Origin: Paenibacillus glacialis
GTDB lineage: Bacteria > Bacillota > Bacilli > Paenibacillales > Paenibacillaceae
Assembly: GCF_001637205.1 (NCBI RefSeq)
Contig: NZ_LVJH01000006.1
Span: 1 to 64,000, forward strand
DNA: 64,000 nt
Direction of reading: 5' to 3'
In this document: one piece after another, positions 43,757-53,319 of the stretch
Position numbering within the stretch: position 1 is the first letter of the stretch
Layout of the letters: every line of letters starts with the position of its first letter
Made by a program: the position numbers and the translations under genes
Notes under the pieces: generated by a model
The model's database searches: none
What the model was told of the DNA's origin: nothing
The model's input: only the letters and a program-made list of their open reading frames with translations

Positions 43757-44976
43757 TAGTATTTCTCCTTATCCTCATACGTTTTTCTGGCCAAAAAGAA
43801 TCCCGAATCCTTCGTGATGTAGAGCCTCTCTTTTTCCGCTATCTTGGCCCGCAAATAAGTTGTGAATTGGTCGAGCTTCGCGCCGACAAGAATCTCCCTC
43901 GCATTCATCGGCGTTGAAGTAATATATTGGATGAGCGGTTGCACATCATCTATCAGCATATAATCCTCAAACCTGATCAGTTCGATCGCCGTAAACGAGG
44001 CCTGTAGTGTTTCTATCCCATTATCTAGTTGGAAGCGTTCCATCACAGGGTCAAGCACCTGAATATGCGGATCGAAAACTTGGGTTACCTGCTCGATTTC
44101 TTGCAGATGACTTTTGCTCATCGTTGAGGCGTACAAGATGCCGTCCGGCTTCAGCACACGGTGTATTTCTGATACGGCCCGGTTAATATCGAGCACGTGA
44201 TAAAGCATGTGATTGGCGATCACGATATCGAACTCGTCATCGTGGAAAGGAATCTCCTGGGCATCGGCAAGCAGAAATTTGAACCTTCCGCTGTGCGCAC
44301 CCAAACTCATTCGGGCCTCCTCAAGCATGCCTGCCGACAGATCAGTAAGCGTAATGCTCCAGGTTTCTGGAATGAGATCCGCATTCCTACTCCATAAGGC
44401 CGCATCACCACATCCGAGCTCCAGTACCTTTAGATTGGGAAGTGAGCCCAGATGCTCAAAGAACCACCGGTGCCATCCGATCCTGTTCCAACTAAACTGA
44501 TCGTACAGCCGTATTCTCGCCTGCAGCCGAATCGCATTATGGTACTGTTCACTCCAGTCCTTTTCCTTATGAATCGTTTGGATAATGTCCGCTAAATCTT
44601 CCCAAGCTACTTCCTGTCCCTGTTCATCCACCATACCTAGCGCTTCTTCAATGGCTTTGGATACATACTGCATATGAGCGATTTTGTATTGGATGATTTC
44701 TTTTTGCATCTTCAATGAACTTCCCAAGTCTTGTTCGGGGGCGCTGTGGTCTAGGATGAGTTGATTGATCTCCGCCAAGGACAACCCAATGTACTTAAGC
44801 ATCTGGATCTTTTGCAGCCGTGCCACATCTTCTTTACTGTAGAGGCGGACAGAAGCGTTGTATTGTGTCGGCTTTAGCAAACCGATCTTGTCGTAATAGC
44901 GAAGCGTTCTCAGAGTCATCCCCGTTCGCTTCGCGAGTTGACCCGTTGTTAAGTATTGGTATTCCTCGGGCTTCAA
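43756..44976 (-). CDS. MerR-type HTH regulator fused to SAM-dependent methyltransferase
   Basis: 406 residues. Residues 1-~75 form a MerR winged HTH ([20 protein letters not shown]). A coiled helix follows (~85-120), and residues ~165-300 are a class I methyltransferase with motif [12 protein letters not shown] (185-195) and [20 protein letters not shown]. The start is a TTG with AGGAGG about 8 nt upstream. The methyltransferase in place of the usual drug-binding domain suggests that SAM or a methyl acceptor gates transcription, or that induced protein inactivates the inducer by methylation. A canonical MerR promoter lies just upstream. Confidence 0.88.
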   Translation of the reverse strand: MKPEEYQYLTTGQLAKRTGMTLRTLRYYDKIGLLKPTQYNASVRLYSKEDVARLQKIQMLKYIGLSLAEINQLILDHSAPEQDLGSSLKMQKEIIQYKIAHMQYVSKAIEEALGMVDEQGQEVAWEDLADIIQTIHKEKDWSEQYHNAIRLQARIRLYDQFSWNRIGWHRWFFEHLGSLPNLKVLELGCGDAALWSRNADLIPETWSITLTDLSAGMLEEARMSLGAHSGRFKFLLADAQEIPFHDDEFDIVIANHMLYHVLDINRAVSEIHRVLKPDGILYASTMSKSHLQEIEQVTQVFDPHIQVLDPVMERFQLDNGIETLQASFTAIELIRFEDYMLIDDVQPLIQYITSTPMNAREILVGAKLDQFTTYLRAKIAEKERLYITKDSGFFLARKTYEDKEKY

Positions 44977-45002
44977 GTACTCGCCCTCCTCTCGTGATTT
45001 CT

Positions 45003-45033
45003 ATTATAATGGGTGACGTAACGTCACCTTCAA
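45003..45033 (-). promoter_or_regulatory. MerR-type promoter with 19-bp spacer and dyad operator
   Basis: On the minus strand TTGAAG (45028-45033), a 19-bp spacer and TATAAT (45003-45008). The spacer contains GGTGACGT-T-ACGTCACC (45012-45028), a perfect 8-1-8 dyad. The over-long spacer with central dyad is the hallmark of promoters activated by DNA distortion by MerR regulators. It drives the merR-methyltransferase/nudix pair, so the system is autoregulated. Confidence 0.85.
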
Positions 45034-45330
45034 GCTTTATTTAAGAACCTTAAAAAAAACGGTTCCCCATCTGATTCCAATTACAGCTTTTCCTAATCGT
45101 GCAAACCGAAGGACGAAAGTTAAAGTGCGTGAACACCTTGTTATTGGAAGTCGATGATCTTATGAGAGACTTTCATAACCAATCTTCATTCTCTGTTCGT
45201 ACAATTTCATAATCATCCAAAACAAAAGTAACCTGGATTAGTGGTTATACCCTTGGAATAAATTATGCTTATTAAACATGTATTTCTGTTAAATGCGAGT
45301 CTTGACACTAAGTTGGTTTGCCCACAATAA
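45034..45330. other. Intergenic, no gene seen
   Basis: About 300 bp upstream of the MerR promoter; no convincing frame or RNA. Confidence 0.5.
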
Positions 45331-45369
45331 AAAAAACGAAGGCATCATTTCCGGCTGCCTTCGTTTTTT
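45331..45369 (-). terminator. Terminator of the GNAT gene
   Basis: AAAAAACGAAGGCA/TGCCTTCGTTTTTT perfect stem; U-runs both ways. Confidence 0.85.
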
Positions 45370-45433
45370 TGGGGCTCAAATAAACCACAAGCGAATCTCT
45401 ATTCTGAAATTGTTCCTCTTAAGGGTCACAAAG

Positions 45434-45946
45434 TCACTTTTCTTCCAACACAATTTCTTTCTCCATTATATTATCATCCATTACAAATCCACTTCCTATA
45501 TCTGCCACCTGAGTACGTACTGTTCTAAATCCTTTTTTCTCATAAACAGCAATAGTGGTATCATTATAACGATTTACCGTAAGCCATATAATACCTAGCC
45601 TTCGATCTTTGCATATCTCTACCAAGAACTCCATAGCTTGACTTGCATAACCTTTTCCTCGATGCTCTTTTTGTATGTAAAATTTGCTTAAAAATAGCTT
45701 GCCTTCTTCTTGTTTTATCCCCAAATAACCGATATTATTGCCACTTACATTCATAAAATAATATTCATAACCCTGATGTTTAATTTGGTCATTAATCGCA
45801 TGAACGGATTGAAATTTTTCGACCATATAGTCGATTTGCTCATTTGATATAATGCTTACAAAATATTCATGCCAAATTCCCGATGCCAATTGAGCTAATA
45901 ACGAGACTTCTTCCTCTGTCTCTACTTTTTGAAATACAAGTTCCAT
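45434..45946 (-). CDS. GNAT family N-acetyltransferase
   Basis: 170 residues from the ATG at 45946. The acetyl-CoA loop is FYIQKEHRGKGYASQAMEFL and the C-terminal motif B VNRYNDTTIAVYEKKGF is standard GNAT. The frame extends 32 codons upstream (to 46042) without homology. The ribosome site before 45946 is weak (GAAAGTGG). Substrate unknown. Confidence 0.85.
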   Translation of the reverse strand: MELVFQKVETEEEVSLLAQLASGIWHEYFVSIISNEQIDYMVEKFQSVHAINDQIKHQGYEYYFMNVSGNNIGYLGIKQEEGKLFLSKFYIQKEHRGKGYASQAMEFLVEICKDRRLGIIWLTVNRYNDTTIAVYEKKGFRTVRTQVADIGSGFVMDDNIMEKEIVLEEK

Positions 45947-46042
45947 GAAATTTATCAACCACTTTCTATAGATGCCTAGTTGAAAATTCTCAACCAACCT
46001 CTGTGTTTTATACGCATGCCTATACATAATAAAACATTGCAA

Positions 46043-46489
46043 TCATTTATAGCAAATAAACCTATTAAAGTTGTTGATGTCTTCATACAGACATATCGGA
46101 GGACAAGAAACAAGAGCTGCCAAGTGACAACCCTTTCGGCTTTGAACTATTGATTCTCCTTACTACAAAATAACATGTGCGTTCAACCGTATTTATTCAA
46201 CATGTTTATCTATAGATCTATTTGCTACTTCGCCTACTATAATCGGAAGTTGCATTCAGACATAAGCATGAATGGCGTTTTCTACACGCTCAATTTCATA
46301 TGTATTTAATAGACTAGTGAACGCACTACTTCTATTCTTCTCATTCTCCCACCCTTCTTCGTTAAGAAAAAATAAAAATAGGACCGCTGAGCATGTAATT
46401 AGTCCCTTCCCAATTAATAGAAATAACTTTAACCTTAAAATACCAAAATTGTGTATTGTAGTATTTAAATTATAAAAAAGGGGAGTTAA
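46043..46489. other. Intergenic; possible short gene remnant
   Basis: A 30-codon plus-strand frame around 46080-46170 (EDKKQELPSDNPFGFELL then a stop) reads like a protein tail but cannot be assigned. Otherwise nothing is seen. Confidence 0.3.
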
Positions 46490-47464
46490 ATGACAATGTC
46501 ACAGTTTCTAATATCAGGTCATTTATATGAACATGTAAAATGGTTTATAGATGATGATGGCTGGATGTCCTTGCCGATAAAAGTGATAATTACTCCTGGT
46601 TTTTTGTTCTGGCTTGGTATAACACTATTAGTCATGTTGTTTGCAACGATCATCAATAAACAGATTGAACGGAACAGATTTGTAAGCAAAATTCTAAGTT
46701 TCTTGAATCGCTTTAGTTGCTATCAATTGACGATCTTCCGGATTGGAATTGGATTAGGGTTGCTGTTGCAACTCTGCACAGGCTCGTATCTGGCACCTAC
46801 GTTTATGATAGATTCTTGGTGGGTATACGCATCACTCATCGTTGCTATCTTAGGATTATTTCATAGACGACTGCTTCCACTGAGTGGACTTGCAATCGCT
46901 TTCTTGTATCTAAACGCAGTGTATCAATATGGTCTATTTCATTCTCTTGATTATTTATTCTACCTCGGAATTATATATTATTTATTCGCAGTGAACAGCA
47001 GATTGAAGTTATCCGCCTTGCCGGTGCTGTATACACTTACTGGTATATCCTTAGCTTGGCTTTCCATGGAAAAAATGACGATGCCTGGGCTTGCCCAGAC
47101 GCTAATGTACGAGTATAGGATCCCAACATTTGGTTTTTCTATACAAGAATTCGTGTTAATATCTGCTTTTATTGAACTAGCTTTAGGCTGGGTGCTCATC
47201 CTTGGGATCATGAACAGATTCACTGCGCTGATAATTACTGGAGTATTTTTGCTTACTACGGCGGTATTTGGGTTCACGGAGGTTGTCGGCCATTTGGTAA
47301 TTCATACTTTACTTATTATGTTCTTGATTGAAGGGAAAGGAGAACCCAAAGCACTATATCAGTTTCATCAACCCATGTGGCTTCGCTGTATGTTTGTCGT
47401 AGTAAACTTTTGTATGCTATTGGGTGGTTTGATGACGAGCTATATATGGATGCAGCAGCTTTAG
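46490..47464 (+). CDS. Multi-pass membrane protein (DoxX/HTTM-like)
   Basis: 324 residues with about nine predicted membrane helices. RIGIGLGLLLQL, LFHSLDYLFYLGIIYYLFAV and FIELALGWVLILGIMNRFTA recall DoxX/HTTM-type integral proteins. Assignment is tentative. The ATG at 46490 has AGGGGAG 5 nt upstream. It stands alone. No signal peptide cleavage or catalytic motif is evident. Confidence 0.6.
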   Translation: MTMSQFLISGHLYEHVKWFIDDDGWMSLPIKVIITPGFLFWLGITLLVMLFATIINKQIERNRFVSKILSFLNRFSCYQLTIFRIGIGLGLLLQLCTGSYLAPTFMIDSWWVYASLIVAILGLFHRRLLPLSGLAIAFLYLNAVYQYGLFHSLDYLFYLGIIYYLFAVNSRLKLSALPVLYTLTGISLAWLSMEKMTMPGLAQTLMYEYRIPTFGFSIQEFVLISAFIELALGWVLILGIMNRFTALIITGVFLLTTAVFGFTEVVGHLVIHTLLIMFLIEGKGEPKALYQFHQPMWLRCMFVVVNFCMLLGGLMTSYIWMQQL

Positions 47465-47628
47465 AACTGGTTAGTTATGTAAGCCTTTTCAAATGGGTTT
47501 AGATCAGTAGTTACAAGGCTACTTCCTCGCTCACTACTTTTTCAAAAAAAATTAAGATTCGAAATTACAATATTCTGTGGATCATTCAACTTTTGAAATT
47601 TTTCATTGTGAAGGAATCTTTTTCAGTC

Positions 47629-47670
47629 TTATTCCACTTCTTCCATAAAGCTCCTAAAGTTTTCAACGAT
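47629..47670 (-). pseudogene. 3' fragment of a membrane-anchored alpha/beta hydrolase gene
   Basis: It encodes IVENFRSFMEEVE and a stop, matching the end of the complete hydrolase at 53320-54258 (IVENFRSFMEEVK). Similarity continues for about 40 bp downstream of both stops with a deletion (TTTTTCAGT...). Only this tail remains. Confidence 0.55.
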
Positions 47671-47687
47671 TTCAGGCTAAACTCAAA

Positions 47688-47720
47688 CAGCGCGCACCGA
47701 TTGAGTATCGGCACGCGCTG
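47688..47720. terminator. GC-rich hairpin downstream of treR
   Basis: Outer stem CAGCGCG/CGCGCTG and inner CCGAT/ATCGG. No clear U-run; probable end of the tre transcript or of the lost hydrolase gene. Confidence 0.4.
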
Positions 47721-47913
47721 GCTGCATATCTTTTTTCATCTGTCTACTTGACAGGGGTACGACCATACTTCTTTCTAAATACCCAACGTTGCCTTTGCTT
47801 CATGGGTTAGCCGAAATCCCGGTCACGTCTCCACTACTGAGCCAATTATATATCCTAGTGATTGTATAGAACAATGCATTCTCGTTACTTCACTAGGCGC
47901 TTTCCAGTGGGAT

Positions 47914-48633
47914 TTAGTTTTGAGCTCGGCGAGCAAAGTCGACGAACTGAAACTTATCCAGTCGATGCCGCGATTCCGTATACTGAAACAGTGTCGTGTC
48001 CACCAGATGCACATAGTTGCGGACCACAACAATATGCTGATAATCATATAAGTCAAGCAGTAGCTTGTCTTCAGGGGTTACTTCTTCGACAGAGATTTCT
48101 TTTTTTGCGTAGCTAATTGGTAGATTCAACTTCTGCTCCAGATATTCATAGATAGAATTGGTGGCTGCTTCAAGAGATAGGGAAGGCACATATGTGGTCA
48201 GAAAATAATCTTTATCCAAAATAATCTTCTCCCCTTCGATCTCGCGGGCACGGACCACCTTCCACACCGGACCTGGATCCTTCAGTTGTAAACATCTTGC
48301 AATCTCTGCAGTGCTGGGTACGCAGTCGTTCTCATACACAATTGTACGTACCGAACGTCCCAATCGCTCAGATACTTCTTTGAATGTGACTAATCCGGAA
48401 ACGGGAAAGCTCATCCGTTGTGTATCAAGAACAAATGAGCCCTTACCCTTAATCTTATGGATATATCCATTCTCAGAGAGCATATGCAGCGCCTTGCGTA
48501 CTGTCTCCCTTGATGTTCCGTAAGCTTCGGCGAGTTCGTTCTCCGAAGGTAATTTTTGGCCTGTAGAGAGCGATCCGGACTGGATCTGGGCAGAATAGTC
48601 ATTATAGATATGCATATATATATTTTTATTCAA
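47914..48633 (-). CDS. treR: Trehalose operon repressor TreR (GntR family)
   Basis: 239 residues. The GntR winged HTH is GQKLPSENELAEAYGTSRET then VRKALHMLSENGYI, and a UTRA effector domain follows (FKEVSERLGRSVRTIVYEND). As the third gene of treA-treP-treR, it senses trehalose-6-phosphate and releases the TreR operators upstream of treA. The start is a TTG with GGTGA nearby, giving weak translation. Confidence 0.92.
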   Translation of the reverse strand: MNKNIYMHIYNDYSAQIQSGSLSTGQKLPSENELAEAYGTSRETVRKALHMLSENGYIHKIKGKGSFVLDTQRMSFPVSGLVTFKEVSERLGRSVRTIVYENDCVPSTAEIARCLQLKDPGPVWKVVRAREIEGEKIILDKDYFLTTYVPSLSLEAATNSIYEYLEQKLNLPISYAKKEISVEEVTPEDKLLLDLYDYQHIVVVRNYVHLVDTTLFQYTESRHRLDKFQFVDFARRAQN

Positions 48634-48665
48634 TATTAATCACCATGCTCATATTACCATAATTA

Positions 48666-50699
48666 TTAACCTTGAAGATAGATCTTTAGAATAGGAGCGG
48701 ATTGTCCTTCTTCTGGATTCGAATTCACGATTTCCTCTACCCGTTCTATGACATCTTGCCCATCTGGAACTATAATCGGAGAAATCAGCGGGTAACCCGC
48801 AGCCAAGATGGCCTCACGGTCGAATTCGAGCAGTAGTTGACCCGATTTCACTTGATCACCAGTGGCTACATGGGCGGTAAATCCGCTACCCTTAAGCGAG
48901 ACCGTATTTATTCCGATATGGATAAGAATTTGTACACCCGAGGCATGCTCCAGAATAATGGCATGTTTACTCTTGATGACATGTGCTACAGTAGCGTCAA
49001 ATGGTGCAACAACTTTCCCTTCGGACGGCTCAATAGCAACGCCTTTCCCCATTTGTCTTTCAGCGAATGCTGGGTCAGGTACTTGCTCTAATGGCACAAT
49101 CTTACCTTTTACAGGCAACAGTACCTCCACCACATTGACGGCTGTAGCAGGACTGGAGACTTGATCGGAGGCGGGCTGAGTGAGAACCGGAGTAACTGTA
49201 CTTCCAGTGTTGTTTACGTTATCACTATCCGGCTCTGTGGCTCTCATGCCATCGTCAATCGTATTGTCTTCACTGTTCAATTCATTGGTTCCACGGTTGC
49301 GGAATTTTCCGAATAGTACGGTAGCGCCGAATGGAACAACTAGCACAACCGCCATGCCGACAAAGAATACGCCCCACTGATTCGGAAAGATGGACAAGAA
49401 TCCGGGAATACCACCTACGCCAATGGAAGACGCGAGTACATTATTCACCGCTAGTAGCACACCTGCAATGGCCGAACCGATCATCCCGAAGATAAACGGG
49501 TATTTGAAGCGTATGTTAACTCCGAAAATAGCGGGTTCAGTAACGCCAAGGAAGGCGGAGATGGATGAAGTGACGGCCAGGCCTTTCGTTTTTTCCTGTT
49601 TGGCCACAAACATCATGCCGAGTGCGGCAGCTCCTTGTGCAATGTTGGACAGAGCAAGCATCGGCCACAGGAAGGTTCCGCCTTCTGAACCGATAAGCTG
49701 GAAATCGACGGCCAGGAAAGTATGGTGCATACCTGTAATAACAAGTAGCGAATATAGTCCCCCATAGATTAATCCACCTAGCGCGGGGAAGCTACCAAAG
49801 ATACTAACTAGCCCCGATGTAATGGCATTAGCTATAACAAAGGTGATCGGACCAATAACCGTAAAGGCTAGAAATCCAGTAATTAGAAGTGCTACCGGAG
49901 CTACAATCAGCAGCTTAAAAGAGTCAGGAACTTTTTTGTTCAGCCAGCGTTCCAGCCTGGCAAGTAAATAGGCGGAGACCAGAACTGGCAGCACCTGCCC
50001 CTGGTAGCCGATCTTGTTAACATGCCAGCCAAACAGATCCCATACCGGAACCGTGCCTGCTACCGTGGCATCCGCATAACCATAAGCACTGAGGAGATCA
50101 GGGTGTACGAGAATAAGTCCGAGAACGATACCGAGCAGCGGACTGCCGCCGAAGCGTGTTACCGCCGACCAACCGATAAGGGCAGGCAGGAAGGTAAAGG
50201 CCGTACTGGCTATCGTATTAATAATAGACGCAAAGTCTTTCCACTGCGGATAGACTTCGACAAGGGATTTACTGTCGAAAAAGATGCCGGGACCCGTTAG
50301 CATATTATTGATCCCCAGCAATAGACCCGCCATAACGATGGCCGGCAGAATCGGAATGAAAATATCTGCCAGTGTCTTAATTGCCCGCTGCAGCGGATTC
50401 TGTTTCTTGCTGGCAGCCGTCTTTACCTCATCCTTAGTAGCCCGGTATCCACCGGTGATGGTAATCATTTCTTCATAAACCTTGTCCACCATGCCTGGAC
50501 CGATAATAACCTGGAATTGGCCCTGTGAAGAGAAATGGCCTTTGACCAGATCATTATTCTCAAGCGCCTTCGTATCGACTTTGCCCTCGTCGTTAAGAGC
50601 AAATCGGAGCCGTGTCACACAGTGTGTTGCGGCTTCAATATTCTCTTTTCCTCCGATAGCCTTTACGATCTGTTCTACATCTTTCCGATTAATAGCCAT
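48666..50699 (-). CDS. treP: PTS trehalose-specific EIIBCA component TreP
   Basis: 677 residues. EIIB is residues 1-~85 with phospho-Cys27 (THCVTRLRFAL). EIIC is ~107-460, with about ten helices and the sugar-site GVTEPAIFGV. A linker rich in Thr/Ser/Asn (~470-525) leads to EIIA ~530-677 with the phospho-His in ILIHIGINTV. Bacillus subtilis TreP lacks the fused EIIA, so the covalent BCA form here is self-contained. It imports trehalose as trehalose-6-phosphate for TreA. It is 30 bp downstream of treA. Confidence 0.93.
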   Translation of the reverse strand: MAINRKDVEQIVKAIGGKENIEAATHCVTRLRFALNDEGKVDTKALENNDLVKGHFSSQGQFQVIIGPGMVDKVYEEMITITGGYRATKDEVKTAASKKQNPLQRAIKTLADIFIPILPAIVMAGLLLGINNMLTGPGIFFDSKSLVEVYPQWKDFASIINTIASTAFTFLPALIGWSAVTRFGGSPLLGIVLGLILVHPDLLSAYGYADATVAGTVPVWDLFGWHVNKIGYQGQVLPVLVSAYLLARLERWLNKKVPDSFKLLIVAPVALLITGFLAFTVIGPITFVIANAITSGLVSIFGSFPALGGLIYGGLYSLLVITGMHHTFLAVDFQLIGSEGGTFLWPMLALSNIAQGAAALGMMFVAKQEKTKGLAVTSSISAFLGVTEPAIFGVNIRFKYPFIFGMIGSAIAGVLLAVNNVLASSIGVGGIPGFLSIFPNQWGVFFVGMAVVLVVPFGATVLFGKFRNRGTNELNSEDNTIDDGMRATEPDSDNVNNTGSTVTPVLTQPASDQVSSPATAVNVVEVLLPVKGKIVPLEQVPDPAFAERQMGKGVAIEPSEGKVVAPFDATVAHVIKSKHAIILEHASGVQILIHIGINTVSLKGSGFTAHVATGDQVKSGQLLLEFDREAILAAGYPLISPIIVPDGQDVIERVEEIVNSNPEEGQSAPILKIYLQG

Positions 50700-50729
50700 A
50701 TTTACTCACCTTCACTTCGTTGTTTTGTT

Positions 50730-52433
50730 CTAGCGGATAATCCACATATAAGAGGCATAAGGCATCAGTTCAAGCGTCTTTCCCCAAGAAGGAGTCTCGC
50801 GGGTATTCCCGATTAGTAACTCCGTATCTCTGCCTTCTGCACGGGTGATCCAGAAATCCTCTGCAAAAGTAAATGCTGTCTGTTCACTACTGAAATTGGA
50901 AACTACAATAAGCGTTTCTGCATCCGTTATTCGTGCATAGGCGAAAACTTCAGGGTGCTGATTATCCAGTCTCTTGAAGAGACCTTCGGTTATAACAGAC
51001 TCCTGCTTGCGCAGTTGGATCAGTTTTTTATAATGGGAAAGAATTGAATCAGCATTAGCCTGCTCTCTTTGAATATTAATCTCCCGGTATCTTCCATCCA
51101 ATTTGAGCCAAGGTTTACCATTTGTAAATCCAGCATTCTCAGTATCATCCCACTGCATGGGGGTCCGGGAATTATCGCGTGAGCGTTCTCGTATGACTGC
51201 AAGTGCTTCTACACTGGTAAGACCTCGTTCCTGTAGAATCTGGTACATATTCGTTGATTCAATATCATTGAATTCGCTGATATCATGCCAGTCGGGATTC
51301 GGCATCCCAATCTCTTCACCTTGGTATACATAAGGAGTACCCTGTAGTCCATGCAGCGTTGTAGCTAGCATCTTAGCGCTTTCTGAGCGGTATTCTCCAT
51401 CATTAGCGAAGCGAGATAACGCACGCGGCTGGTCATGGTTATTCCAGAAGAGTGCATTCCAACCGCCTGCACGCTGCATTCCTGTCTGCCACTTGGAGAA
51501 CAAGCCTTTCAGTTCTTCAAAATCATACGGCTTCAGTTCCCACTTCTGTCCATTCTTATAATCCACCTTCAGGTGATGGAAATTAAAGGTCATCGAGAAC
51601 TCCTTTTCCTGCGGGTTGGAATAACGGATGCAATGTTCCAGGGTAGTTGAAGACATTTCACCTACAGTTACAAGGTTGTACGGTCCGAAGACCTTCGCAT
51701 ACAGCTCCTTAATATACTCATGGACCCGTGAACCATCTGTATAGAACTTCCGACCGTCACCGGGAGCAATACTTCCATCATCATCAGGAAAGTTCTGATC
51801 CTTGGAGATCAGGTTGATTACATCCATCCGAAACCCTTTGACCCCCTTCTCCGCCCAAAAAATCATTAGATCTGCGACTTCCTGTCTAACCTTCTCATAT
51901 TCCCAGTTCAGATCCGCTTGTGTCTTGTCAAACAGGGTAAGAAAATACTGACCTGTAGTCTCCTCGAATTGCCATGCTGATCCCCCGAACTTCGACTGCC
52001 AATTATTAGGTACGCCACCATCCGGAGCGGGATCTCTCCAGATATAATAGTTGCGATAAGGGTTTTCCTTCGATTTCTTAGCCTCCTGAAACCACTGATG
52101 TTCCGTGGAAGAATGGTTGACAACGATATCTGTCATCAGGTGCATACCGCGTTTCTTCAATTCTTTCATCAGTTCCTCAAAATCTTCCATCGTCCCGAAA
52201 TTAGGATCGATCCGACGGTAATCTGCAACATCGTAACCGTTATCATTTTGCGGAGATACGTAGATCGGTTGCAGCCATACAATATCGATCCCCAGTTCTT
52301 GTAGATAATCGAGTTTTCCGATTAGACCCTTGATATCCCCTGTACCGTTACCGGAAGTATCTTTGAAGCTCTTGGGATAAACCTGATACACTGTTGATTT
52401 CCGCCACCATTGTTCTTCCGGCGCAATTACCAT
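50730..52433 (-). CDS. treA: Alpha,alpha-phosphotrehalase TreA (trehalose-6-phosphate hydrolase)
   Basis: 567 residues, GH13. Conserved regions are the N-terminal KDTSGNGTGDIKGLIGKLDY, DIVVNHSS, the nucleophile Asp in GFRMDVINL, the acid/base Glu in VTVGEM, and NHDQPRALSR. The sequence is typical of the cytosolic phosphotrehalase/oligo-1,6-glucosidase group, and co-transcription with treP fixes the substrate as trehalose-6-phosphate. Start ATG with AGGAGGG 7 nt upstream. It is repressed by TreR and CcpA through the sites upstream. Confidence 0.93.
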   Translation of the reverse strand: MVIAPEEQWWRKSTVYQVYPKSFKDTSGNGTGDIKGLIGKLDYLQELGIDIVWLQPIYVSPQNDNGYDVADYRRIDPNFGTMEDFEELMKELKKRGMHLMTDIVVNHSSTEHQWFQEAKKSKENPYRNYYIWRDPAPDGGVPNNWQSKFGGSAWQFEETTGQYFLTLFDKTQADLNWEYEKVRQEVADLMIFWAEKGVKGFRMDVINLISKDQNFPDDDGSIAPGDGRKFYTDGSRVHEYIKELYAKVFGPYNLVTVGEMSSTTLEHCIRYSNPQEKEFSMTFNFHHLKVDYKNGQKWELKPYDFEELKGLFSKWQTGMQRAGGWNALFWNNHDQPRALSRFANDGEYRSESAKMLATTLHGLQGTPYVYQGEEIGMPNPDWHDISEFNDIESTNMYQILQERGLTSVEALAVIRERSRDNSRTPMQWDDTENAGFTNGKPWLKLDGRYREINIQREQANADSILSHYKKLIQLRKQESVITEGLFKRLDNQHPEVFAYARITDAETLIVVSNFSSEQTAFTFAEDFWITRAEGRDTELLIGNTRETPSWGKTLELMPYASYMWIIR

Positions 52434-52455
52434 TTATTGTCCCTCCTAGCTGTTT

Positions 52456-52469
52456 TGTAAACGTGTACA
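52456..52469. promoter_or_regulatory. cre site (CcpA) in the tre leader
   Basis: TGTAAACGTGTACA matches the consensus TGWAANCGNTNWCA at 13 of 14 positions. It lies between the promoter and treA, where bound CcpA would block elongation. Confidence 0.75.
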
Positions 52470-52530
52470 TTTGAAAATAATAAATTTGCCGCTCTTCAGC
52501 AATGAAGGCGTAAGGGATTTGTTTGACAAC

Positions 52531-52577
52531 CTGTATATACAAGTATGGATTTTACACCTGTATATACAAGTTGTCAA
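52531..52577 (-). promoter_or_regulatory. tre promoter with two TreR operators
   Basis: Minus strand TTGACA (52572-52577), a 17-bp spacer and TAAAAT (52549-52554). Two identical 13-bp sites, CTTGTATATACAG, lie at 52558-52570 (inside the spacer) and 52531-52543 (around the transcription start). They match the Bacillus subtilis TreR core TTGTATATACAA. Spacing start-to-start is 27 bp. Outer GTTTGACAAC repeats make the whole block nearly symmetric, so a weak outward promoter on the plus strand is possible. Confidence 0.85.
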
Positions 52578-52599
52578 ACCTAAAGATGGCTTTTTTCGT

Positions 52600-53196
52600 C
52601 TCTACCTTTTTAATAGTTTTACATTGTTACAAAAAAGTACAGCTATACCATTTACTTAAACAATATCAATTTGTTATAAACTTAGAATTACATAAAACTT
52701 TTGTCACTTTTGCCCATGATAACATGCGGTCTTTTTTTGAGTGTCTACTTGAAAAATGAATATGCAACAAAAAAATAATCAATCATAGGTAGCAAGAGTA
52801 TACCAATGTGGATATGAGCAGCATTGGAATAAAAGTCTGAACGAAGTGAACTTATTATATTGTTGTCTATAAGGTTTATTATGAGATCACGCTTGTTCAA
52901 AATCCGATAATTTATCGGTTAATTCCCTTTTTATTAAGAGGTCGTCTGCGGCAATGGCAAATCCAGAGAATCAAATCCATATATTATTTCTATAGACGCC
53001 GCTAAAGATGCTGCAGCCACAGAATGTGAGATAGGCATACCTCCCGTGCTACAACAATGAGCTGGATTCCCAGGTTCTATAAATGTAAGGGAACCTTGAT
53101 AACTTGGGCTAAGATCATAAAAATTAATACAGAGACATGAAACAATTCTTAACGTTTTATTAATTTAGTATGATTTTTTCTTTCTCTTTACATAAA
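52600..53196. other. Intergenic, no gene seen
   Basis: About 600 bp AT-rich DNA between the tre promoter and the hydrolase terminator. Short frames such as 52523-52759 (plus) have no recognisable content. Confidence 0.5.
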
Positions 53197-53240
53197 AAGA
53201 GACGAACGATTCACAATATTATGTGAACCGTTCGTCTCTT
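53197..53240. terminator. Strong bidirectional terminator
   Basis: AAGAGACGAACGATTCACA pairs with TGTGAACCGTTCGTCTCTT (one mismatch), with AAATTTTTTTT on the plus side and TTTTT on the minus side. It ends the hydrolase transcript. Confidence 0.8.
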
Positions 53241-53319
53241 AAATTTTTTTTCATAGTGGAGAAGCCTTTTTCAGTGCGCACATTTTTGGCGTCTTCTTTT
53301 GAAAAATCATCAACTTGTC

